From positions 1 to 7,057 of the forward strand of contig JBEKZQ010000331.1 in NCBI GenBank assembly GCA_049509675.1: a stretch of DNA of 7,057 nucleotides, in the 5' to 3' direction. The stretch is from JBEKZQ01 sp049509675 (GTDB lineage Bacteria; Planctomycetota; Planctomycetia; Pirellulales; Thermoguttaceae). The translations under genes and the position numbers were made by a program. Of the stretch, positions 1-4,486 are shown piece by piece; the stretch's first letter is position 1, and each line of letters begins with the position of its first letter. The notes beneath the pieces were generated by a model. The model saw nothing but the letters and a program-made list of their open reading frames with translations, was not told where the DNA came from and made no database searches.

Positions 1-57
1 CTGCGGTAAGATCAAGCAGCGCCTATCATAGCGCCATAGAAGCGCGATTGCAAGCGA

Positions 58-1020
58 TTACGTCAAGGGCCCCTGGGGCAGGCCCTTGATGCACTGCCGA
101 TAGGTCCGCACGCCGCCTTCCACCACCAAGACGTACAGCACCGGGCCCTCCTGCCACGCCGCGGCCGAGCAGCCGGCGGTGGTCGGCCGGGGCGTTAACG
201 GCGGTTGCGCAGGCAGACCGTCGACCGTGCGCCGCACGACGTACAGCGTGGCCCGGCCTGCGCCCAGTCCGCTCAGGTCGTATGCCACGCCGCTGCTGTC
301 CAGAAAGCCGCGCACGCGATGCCATTGGATCTGCGGGAAACTGACCACGCGATCGCTGAGGGGATAACTCTCGGGCGGCCGCTTGTCGGCCAGGCGCTCC
401 CCCGAAGCGGCCGACTCGTCGTTGAAGAAAACGGTCGCACTGTCCAACACTTCGGCGGGCCGCAGATCGAGCCGGCTGCCCCTTCCCAACCAAACACATA
501 GCAGCACGGCGGCCGCCGTTCCCACCAGCCCCGCCGCGACGGTCCCCAACAGCCAGCGCCGCGATCGAAATGCGGACCGCGAGCGATCCGCTGGCGCCGG
601 GGTTGGAGCATCGGCAAAGGGCATGACTTGCAACTGGGTATCTGGGGAACCTAAACTCATTCCCTCATCTCCCGCCGAGCTGCCGCCACGCTTGTCCCAG
701 ATCCCCTCACCCCGGCCCTCTCCCGGAGGGAGAGAGGGAGCTTCTCGCGTTGCGTCGGCCAGCCGCGCCAGCAGGCGATCAGAGAGTCCCTGCGGAATCG
801 GCACGTCTTGGAACGCGGCCGCCAGCGAAGCGTCGATCGACTGCGTCCGCCGGTAGCGCTCGCGCAGCTCAGGATCCTGAGCCAGGCGTTCGTCCAGCGG
901 GGCCAGTCCCGGATCGCGGCGGTCCTCGCTGCCCGGTCGGCAGGCCTCCAGGGCTTCCAGAATCCGGTGATCCGGCGGATCCAAGGGATCCGCAGGATCT
1001 TGGTCGGGATGTTGGCTCAT
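58..1020 (-). CDS. Single-pass membrane protein, probable anti-sigma factor / sensor partner of the ECF sigma factor
   Basis: The product is 320 aa. Residues 1-90 are an acidic, charged cytoplasmic segment with a helical part (about 41-90). Residues 91-153 are a low-complexity linker rich in Pro, Gly and Ser. One transmembrane helix lies at about 156-178 (core WLLGTVAAGLVGTAAAVLL), preceded by Arg residues, so N-in topology is expected. Residues 180-320 are extracytoplasmic and end in a W-x5-YVLVVEGG segment that resembles the closing strands of other membrane anti-sigma proteins. The start ATG overlaps the sigma factor stop as ATGA (1017-1020), so the two are translationally coupled. Co-operonic position plus topology suggest it tethers or inhibits the sigma factor; that is inference. 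No HxxxCxxC zinc anti-sigma motif is present, so it is not a classical ZAS protein. Part of the linker (about residues 94-106) is encoded by a dispersed palindromic repeat. Confidence 0.8.
   Translation of the reverse strand: MSQHPDQDPADPLDPPDHRILEALEACRPGSEDRRDPGLAPLDERLAQDPELRERYRRTQSIDASLAAAFQDVPIPQGLSDRLLARLADATREAPSLPPGEGRGEGIWDKRGGSSAGDEGMSLGSPDTQLQVMPFADAPTPAPADRSRSAFRSRRWLLGTVAAGLVGTAAAVLLCVWLGRGSRLDLRPAEVLDSATVFFNDESAASGERLADKRPPESYPLSDRVVSFPQIQWHRVRGFLDSSGVAYDLSGLGAGRATLYVVRRTVDGLPAQPPLTPRPTTAGCSAAAWQEGPVLYVLVVEGGVRTYRQCIKGLPQGPLT
63..89. other. Hairpin at the 3' end of the anti-sigma-like gene
   Basis: TCAAGGGCC (63-71) pairs perfectly with GGCCCTTGA (81-89) around a 9-nt loop. 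It overlaps the last codons of the minus-strand gene (stop at 58-60). No T-rich tract follows in the minus direction, so it is not a canonical intrinsic terminator; it may protect the 3' end of the transcript. Bases 1-57 beyond the gene hold nothing else I recognise. Confidence 0.4.
703..740. repeat. Dispersed GC-rich palindromic repeat inserted in frame in the anti-sigma-like gene
   Basis: The plus strand reads a CCCTCACCCC-GGCCCTCTCCC-type core followed by its inverted partner. CTCTCCC (718-724) pairs with GGGAGAG (728-734) around the 3-nt loop GGA. On the coding strand it gives SLPPGEGRGEG, a peptide typical of this repeat class when it sits inside genes. It lies exactly in the non-conserved-looking linker between the cytoplasmic helix and the transmembrane segment and keeps the reading frame. 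Repeats of this wording occur in many unrelated bacterial genomes, from my general knowledge; I could not search for copies here. Confidence 0.6.
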
Positions 1021-1604
1021 TCTGCACCGCCCTCAACGGCCCGCCCCTGCAGCGGCTGCGCTGTGGGGCTCGTCGACACTTGCCAGTCAAAAACGCCGGC
1101 CCGAAGGCGGGCCTTGGCCCGCGACAGGCGACTCATGACCGTGCCGATGGGCAGGTCCAAGGCCGCGGCAATCTCGCGATAGGAACAGTCCTCGAAATAG
1201 AACATTGTCAACACCAGGCGAAATTCCGCAGATAGTTCATCAAGTGCCTGTTGCAGCCGCTGGGCATCGACCGCCTCGACCTTCTCCAACTCGTCTGCCG
1301 CTTCGTCGGCCGAAGTTTCATCGGCCACTGTGCCAAGGTCCAACCCCAAGTCCGTCGCCGACACCGGTTGCCGCCGCTGGAGTTCGCGGACGAAACAGTT
1401 TCGCAGGATCGCAAACAACCACGCCCGGGCCTTTTCCGGCTTCCGCAATTGCCCCAACTTCTGTTGGGCCAGCAGGAACACCTGTTGGGCCAGATCCTCG
1501 GCGTCGGCAGCCGCTCCCGTGAGGCGGAAGGCAGACCGGTAGACCGCCTCAAGGTGATCGGCCACCAGGCGTTGCACCTCCGTTGCCGCACGATCTTCGG
1601 ACAT
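1017..1604 (-). CDS. ECF-type RNA polymerase sigma factor (sigma-70 family)
   Basis: The product is 195 aa, the usual ECF length. Region 2 spans about residues 12-80 and includes the DAEDLAQQVFL signature (34-44) and the R-AWLFAILRN segment (60-69) for core binding and -10 recognition. Region 4 spans about 115-172, with the helix-turn-helix YREIAAALDLPIGTVMSRLSRA at 142-163 and a basic tail AKARLR. The intervening acidic linker (82-113) is Asp/Glu-rich. I chose ATG at 1602-1604 because it has an AGAAGG ribosome site about 8 nt upstream and the homologous region starts just after it. A longer in-frame reading back to 1820 would run through the putative promoter. It overlaps the downstream membrane protein by 4 bp. 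A matching promoter motif just upstream suggests autoregulation. Confidence 0.93.
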   Translation of the reverse strand: MSEDRAATEVQRLVADHLEAVYRSAFRLTGAAADAEDLAQQVFLLAQQKLGQLRKPEKARAWLFAILRNCFVRELQRRQPVSATDLGLDLGTVADETSADEAADELEKVEAVDAQRLQQALDELSAEFRLVLTMFYFEDCSYREIAAALDLPIGTVMSRLSRAKARLRAGVFDWQVSTSPTAQPLQGRAVEGGAE

Positions 1605-1620
1605 AGGGCTCGCCTTCTCT

Positions 1621-1652
1621 TTAGAGACGGTGGGGGAGGGGATTATTCCCGC
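1621..1652 (-). promoter_or_regulatory. Putative ECF promoter of the sigma factor operon
   Basis: Read on the minus strand, GCGGGAATAA (1652-1643) is followed after 17 nt by TCTAA (1625-1621), itself in the context CCGTCTCTAAAG. The same GCGGGAATAA-N17-TCTAA arrangement occurs on the plus strand at 1749-1780. GGAATAA and TCTAA resemble the GGAAC-like -35 and TCTRA-like -10 of ECF promoters such as those of E. coli sigma E. A start about 6-8 nt beyond the -10 would leave a very short leader before ATG 1604 and would fall close to or inside the ribosome site, which is a weakness of this reading. Confidence 0.5.
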
Positions 1653-1748
1653 TCTTTTCGTAAAAATGGCCCACCGCCACGGTTTCTTGGCCAAGGAAGT
1701 CAAAAACCCACCCTTCCGGGCGCTGCCGCCAACAAAATTGTAATGTGT

Positions 1749-1780
1749 GCGGGAATAAATGACTAGCGGCCGGTATCTAA
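1749..1780 (+). promoter_or_regulatory. Putative ECF promoter of the lipoprotein gene
   Basis: GCGGGAATAA (1749-1758), a 17-nt spacer, then TCTAA (1776-1780) in the context CGGTATCTAAG. It is identical in both boxes and spacing to the motif facing the sigma gene on the opposite strand. A transcript would begin near 1787 and have a leader of about 60 nt before the lipoprotein ATG. Recognition by the adjacent sigma factor is inference. Confidence 0.55.
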
Positions 1781-1787
1781 GATGCCG

Positions 1788-1808
1788 GCGCAGGAGAGGT
1801 TCCTGCGC
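1788..1808 (+). promoter_or_regulatory. 5' leader stem-loop of the lipoprotein mRNA
   Basis: GCGCAGGA (1788-1795) pairs perfectly with TCCTGCGC (1801-1808) around the 5-nt loop GAGGT. It begins where transcription from the 1749-1780 motif is predicted to start, so the mRNA would carry a terminal hairpin. Such structures are known to slow 5'-end-dependent decay; that role is inferred. The gene's own ribosome site (1832-1839) is left free. Confidence 0.45.
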
Positions 1809-1847
1809 AAGAGTGATCACTTGTCGCGTTTAGGAAAGGTAGTTTCG

Positions 1848-2153
1848 ATGAAGAAGCTGACTGTGCTTGCCGTTCTGTTGGGCTTCGGCCTGTTCGTCAT
1901 TGGTTGCGAACCCACGCCGAAACCGAAGGAGAAGCCAAAGACGACCGAGAAGGCCAAGGACACCGGCGCCACCGAGAAGGCCAAGGACACCGGCGCCACC
2001 GCCCCGAAGGACGTCACCCCAACCCCCGAGCCGCCGAAGGAACCGGGCGCTGCCGCCCCCGCCCCCGCCGCGCCGGAGACCAAGGAAGCCCCCAAGGACA
2101 AGGACAAGGAAGCCCCCAAGGACAAGGAACCGCCCAAGGAAGAGTCCAAGTAG
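1848..2153 (+). CDS. Small Lys/Pro/Glu/Ala-rich lipoprotein
   Basis: The product is 101 aa. The start MKKLTVLAVLLGFGLFVIGC is a lipoprotein signal peptide: basic n-region, hydrophobic core, lipobox V-I-G-C, with lipidated Cys at residue 20. The mature ~82 residues are almost wholly Lys, Pro, Glu, Asp, Ala and Thr, with no hydrophobic core, so the chain is probably unfolded and spans or coats the envelope. Two internal tandem duplications build it: TEKAKDTGA twice (1944-1997) and KEAPKDKD/KEAPKDKE (2081-2128). ATG 1848 was chosen for the AGGAAAGG ribosome site at 1832-1839 and because it begins the signal peptide; the reading can be extended to 1782 but that would bury the signal. It has an ECF-like promoter and its own terminator, so it is monocistronic. 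The function is unknown. Confidence 0.82.
   Translation: MKKLTVLAVLLGFGLFVIGCEPTPKPKEKPKTTEKAKDTGATEKAKDTGATAPKDVTPTPEPPKEPGAAAPAPAAPETKEAPKDKDKEAPKDKEPPKEESK
1944..1997 (+). repeat. 27-bp perfect tandem duplication within the lipoprotein gene
   Basis: Two exact 27-bp copies (1944-1970 and 1971-1997) encode TEKAKDTGA twice. Zero synonymous differences mean a recent duplication or ongoing conversion. Confidence 0.9.
2081..2128 (+). repeat. 24-bp perfect tandem duplication within the lipoprotein gene
   Basis: Two exact 24-bp copies (2081-2104 and 2105-2128) encode the repeated K-E-A-P-K-D-K module near the C-terminus. Confidence 0.9.
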
Positions 2154-2177
2154 CCCCACGCCAGCCGTGCTGTGCTT

Positions 2178-2198
2178 GAGCGGGCGGCAAGCCCGCTC
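2178..2198 (+). other. GC-rich stem-loop 3' of the lipoprotein gene
   Basis: GAGCGGGC (2178-2185) pairs with GCCCGCTC (2191-2198) around GGCAA. No T-run follows, so it is a transcript hairpin upstream of the true terminator rather than a terminator itself. Confidence 0.5.
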
Positions 2199-2224
2199 GA
2201 CCGCGCATGTGCCACGCATCGCAG

Positions 2225-2267
2225 GGGGAAGGTCGCGCCCAAGGAGCGGCCTTCCCCTTTGCTTTTT
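2225..2267 (+). terminator. Rho-independent terminator of the lipoprotein gene
   Basis: GGGGAAGGTCGC (2225-2236) pairs with GCGGCCTTCCCC (2246-2257), 12 pairs with one G-U, around a 9-nt loop. TTTGCTTTTT follows directly (2258-2267). Confidence 0.85.
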
Positions 2268-2279
2268 CAGGGGCCAAGG

Positions 2280-2398
2280 GATCGGCAAATCAATAACTGT
2301 CGCACCAGTCGTACTCATCTCGCTCCGCGAGATGGAACTGCATTACGCGGCGCGAGATGACTACTTTCGAGAACAGGACAGTTATTGTTTTGCCGATC
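2280..2398. mobile_element. 119-bp terminal-inverted-repeat (MITE/REP-like) element
   Basis: The outer 22 bp (2280-2301, beginning GATCGGCAAATCAATAAC) are the reverse complement of 2377-2398 with a single mismatch. Inside, CATCTCGC at 2316-2323 pairs with either GCGAGATG at 2327-2334 (3-nt loop) or GCGAGATGA at 2352-2360, so the whole element can fold as a long imperfect hairpin. It has no coding capacity. It lies between the lipoprotein terminator and the GntR promoter. I see no clear target duplication, so the mobility mechanism is not established. Confidence 0.65.
2309..2337. repeat. 29-bp dispersed hairpin repeat, copy 1
   Basis: The 29 bp are identical to 5990-6018. The core CATCTCGC-TCC-GCGAGATG (2316-2334) is a perfect 8-bp stem with a 3-nt loop. 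This copy sits in the left half of the 119-bp inverted-repeat element. Confidence 0.85.
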
Positions 2399-2422
2399 CT
2401 AAAAAAAATCCATTCGCACCCC

Positions 2423-2451
2423 TTGACACGTTTTCACAACTGTATTAAGAT
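2423..2451 (+). promoter_or_regulatory. Sigma-70-like promoter of the GntR/ABC operon
   Basis: A perfect -35 TTGACA (2423-2428), a 17-nt spacer and a -10 TAAGAT (2446-2451, four of six consensus bases). An eight-A tract (2401-2408) lies just upstream and may act as an UP element. Transcription would start near 2458, about 20 nt before the GntR ATG. Confidence 0.6.
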
Positions 2452-2464
2452 TGCTAGTACAGTT
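2438..2464. promoter_or_regulatory. Putative GntR (YtrA-type) operator
   Basis: AACTGTA (2438-2444) and TACAGTT (2458-2464) form a perfect 7-bp inverted repeat separated by 13 bp, covering the -10 box and the predicted start site. As I recall, B. subtilis YtrA uses AGTGTA-N13-TACACT, the same architecture and nearly the same half-site. Binding here would block the promoter, giving autorepression of the operon. Confidence 0.6.
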
Positions 2465-2477
2465 AATCGAGGTGCGC

Positions 2478-2882
2478 ATGGAATTCCAGATCGATCCCAC
2501 CTGCCGGCTGCCTATCTACCGGCAACTGACCCAGCAACTCCGCGAGGCCGTCGCGCGGGGACGGGTCCAGCCCGAGGACCGGCTCCCCTCGGTCCGCGAC
2601 CTCTCGCGCCTGCTGGTCGTTAACCCGAACACGGTCGCCCGCGTCTATACGGAATTGGAACGGGAAGGGATCCTGAACACGCGACCGGGCCTGGGGGTCT
2701 TCGTGGCCCGACCCAAGGCGGAGTTGACCAGGAAGGTCCGCAAGGAACGGCTCGATGAATTGGTGGACCATTTCCTCACGGAGGCGGTCCACCTGGGATT
2801 CCGCGCCGACGAAGTGCTGGCCTTGGTCTCCGCGCGCGCCAAACAGTTCCAATGGCAAAGTGCGAATCCAGCAGAACAGTAA
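2478..2882 (+). CDS. GntR family transcriptional regulator, YtrA subfamily
   Basis: The product is 134 aa. Residues 8-77 form the GntR winged helix: PIYRQLTQQLREAVARGRVQPEDRLPSVRDLSRLLVVNPNTVARVYTELEREGIL, then a wing with RPGLGVFVA. Only about 55 residues follow, predicted as two helices, which is the short effector/dimerisation domain of the YtrA subfamily rather than the long FadR or HutC domains. ATG 2478 has GAGG five nt upstream (2469-2472); earlier in-frame TTG and GTG codons (2451, 2472) are less likely because they overlap the predicted -10 and start site. It is the first gene of an ABC exporter operon, as in the ytr cluster of Bacillus, and probably represses that operon through the inverted repeat at 2438-2464. 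The inducer is unknown. Confidence 0.92.
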   Translation: MEFQIDPTCRLPIYRQLTQQLREAVARGRVQPEDRLPSVRDLSRLLVVNPNTVARVYTELEREGILNTRPGLGVFVARPKAELTRKVRKERLDELVDHFLTEAVHLGFRADEVLALVSARAKQFQWQSANPAEQ

Positions 2883-2899
2883 CAGGGGATCTGCCCGCC

Positions 2900-3850
2900 A
2901 TGCCCGACATGATCGTTACGCACGGCCTGACGAAGTACTACGATCGCCGCCGCGTCGTCGATGCGCTCGATTTGCGCGTCGCCCAGGGGGTGGTCTACGG
3001 ACTGCTGGGACGAAACGGCGCCGGCAAATCGACCGTCATCAAGATGCTCCTGGGGATGGTGCATCCTGACTACGGCCGGGCGGAAGTCTTTGGCGAAGAC
3101 GCCCTGGCGCTTCGCCCGCAGACGCGGGCGCGGATCGCCTATCTGGCCGAGGGCCACCCCTTGTATCAGTGGATGACGGTCGGCGAGGCGGCGCGCTTCG
3201 CCCGCGCGTTCTATCGCAACTGGAACGGCGGCCTGTTGGAACAGATCCTCGATCATTTCGAGCTCTCGCGGCGGGCCAGGATCCGGCGGCTTTCCCACGG
3301 CCAGCGGGCCCAGGTCTCGCTGGCCCTGTCCGTGGCCGCCGATCCCGAACTGCTGATCCTCGACGACCCGACCCTGGGACTGGACACGGTCGTGCGCCGC
3401 GATTTCCTCGAATCGCTGATCCAGATCATCCAGCGCCGCGGCCGCACGATCCTCTTCAGTTCGCACATCCTGGGCGACGTGGAACGGGTGGCCGACCGCA
3501 TCGGCGTGCTGGTCGACGGCGTGCTGCGGGTGGATTGTCCAACCGATTACTTCAAGGAAACGATCCGCAAGGTGGTGTTGGAATTCGATCGCCCGCCGCC
3601 GGAGTTTCCCGCCTGCCCGGGCCTGGTCAGCAACCGGCAGGTCGGCCGCAAGCGGGAACTGATCGTGGTGGGCTATGGCGAGGAGCACCGCCGTCTGGCC
3701 GAATCGTTGGGGCCGCGGGCGGTGGACGTGATCGAATTGAACCTGGAAGACGCCTTCATCGAGTACACGCGCGGGCCGCGGCGGGCAATGCCGATCTTCA
3801 TGGGAGAAGCGTCCGATGCTGAAAACGCTGGTGCGGAAAGAATTGCGTGA
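2900..3850 (+). CDS. ABC transporter ATP-binding protein (ABC-2 exporter type)
   Basis: The product is 316 aa. Walker A GRNGAGKST is at 37-45, an ABC signature LSHGQ at 131-135, Walker B LLILDDP at 151-157, the D-loop GLD at 160-162 and the switch His of SSH at 187-189. Residue 84 in YLAEGHPLY stands where the Q-loop Gln usually is, and position 156, normally the catalytic Glu, is Asp. About 110 residues follow the nucleotide-binding fold, with a LNLEDAFIEYTRG segment typical of the C-terminal domain of single-subunit exporters. The start chosen is ATG 2900, 17 nt after the GntR stop; an earlier in-frame ATG at 2852 overlaps the GntR gene, and AGGGG at 2884-2888 is 11 nt upstream. The gene overlaps the permease by 35 bp. 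It would act as a dimer at the membrane, powering the adjacent permease. Confidence 0.93.
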   Translation: MPDMIVTHGLTKYYDRRRVVDALDLRVAQGVVYGLLGRNGAGKSTVIKMLLGMVHPDYGRAEVFGEDALALRPQTRARIAYLAEGHPLYQWMTVGEAARFARAFYRNWNGGLLEQILDHFELSRRARIRRLSHGQRAQVSLALSVAADPELLILDDPTLGLDTVVRRDFLESLIQIIQRRGRTILFSSHILGDVERVADRIGVLVDGVLRVDCPTDYFKETIRKVVLEFDRPPPEFPACPGLVSNRQVGRKRELIVVGYGEEHRRLAESLGPRAVDVIELNLEDAFIEYTRGPRRAMPIFMGEASDAENAGAERIA

Positions 3851-4475
3851 GACGGCCTGGATCGCGCTGGTGGCGCTGCTGGCGCAACTGGCTTGCGTCG
3901 CCAGTTACGCCGGCTACTCCGTCTTTGCACCCGGGTACGTCAGGAACGTCACCGAGATTCCCTTTCTCGACGACGAATTCGTTTTATCCTTCTGCTGGAT
4001 CTCCGTGGCCCTTGCCTTGGCATTGGGGCTGCGGCAGACCGTTTTGGAATCGGGCCGGGGCACCTGGTTGTTTCTGCTGCACCGCCCGGTGAGCATGTGG
4101 CAAGTGCTGGCCGCCAAGCTGGCCGTCGGCGCGAGTTTGTACCTGCTCTGCGGCCTGATCGCCATCTTCTCCTACGCCGCCTGGGCGGCCATGCCGGGCA
4201 AGCACGCCAGCCCCTTTATGTGGTGGATGACGGCCAACGCCTGGAAGGCCTGGGGCGTGAACGCCATCGTGTACCTGGGCGCCTTTCTGGCGGGCATTCG
4301 GCCGGCACGCTGGTTCGGCACGCGGCTGTTGCCCTTGGCGGCGGCGGGAGTTCTTGCCGCCTTGCTGTTGTTTCCCTTTTGCTGGCCGCTCGTGGGCATC
4401 GCCGCGCTACTGCTGGTCGCCGCCTGCCTGATCGGACTGATCCACTTCGCCGCCCGCTCGCGCGATTTCTCGTGA
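3816..4475 (+). CDS. ABC-2 type permease subunit
   Basis: The product is 219 aa and strongly hydrophobic. It starts MLKTLVRKELRE, the N-terminal amphipathic Lys/Arg-Glu segment common to ABC-2 permeases. About six helices are visible, near residues 14-35, 55-73, 100-124, 146-161, 172-189 and 191-211. An E-S-G-R-G-T-W-LFLLHRPVS loop (78-93) follows helix two, as in exporters where this cytoplasmic coupling helix contacts the ATPase. The start overlaps the end of the ATPase gene by 35 bp; GGGAGAAG (3802-3809) lies six nt upstream. The last TGA overlaps the ribosome site of the next gene. It would form the channel with the ATPase; the substrate is unknown. Confidence 0.85.
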   Translation: MLKTLVRKELRETAWIALVALLAQLACVASYAGYSVFAPGYVRNVTEIPFLDDEFVLSFCWISVALALALGLRQTVLESGRGTWLFLLHRPVSMWQVLAAKLAVGASLYLLCGLIAIFSYAAWAAMPGKHASPFMWWMTANAWKAWGVNAIVYLGAFLAGIRPARWFGTRLLPLAAAGVLAALLLFPFCWPLVGIAALLLVAACLIGLIHFAARSRDFS

Positions 4476-4486
4476 GGGAACCTGCC

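Noticed and set aside
69..80. GCCCCTGGGGCA shared between the anti-sigma-like gene end and the right-hand direct repeats
   Set aside because: It is a short, self-complementary 12-mer inside coding sequence with no matching flanks, so chance is the better explanation.
1605..1820. 72-residue N-terminal extension of the sigma factor
   Set aside because: It runs through the putative promoter, has no sigma-like residues, and the internal ATG has a ribosome site.
2645..3688. 347-aa minus-strand reading frame
   Set aside because: It is antisense to the GntR and ATPase genes, which carry clear motifs; it is a GC-driven shadow.
3893..4486. Open frame extending the zinc-ribbon protein N-terminally to 694 aa
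   Set aside because: This part lies over the permease in another frame and is Arg/Pro-rich shadow sequence; ATG 4487 has a ribosome site and starts a proper membrane helix.
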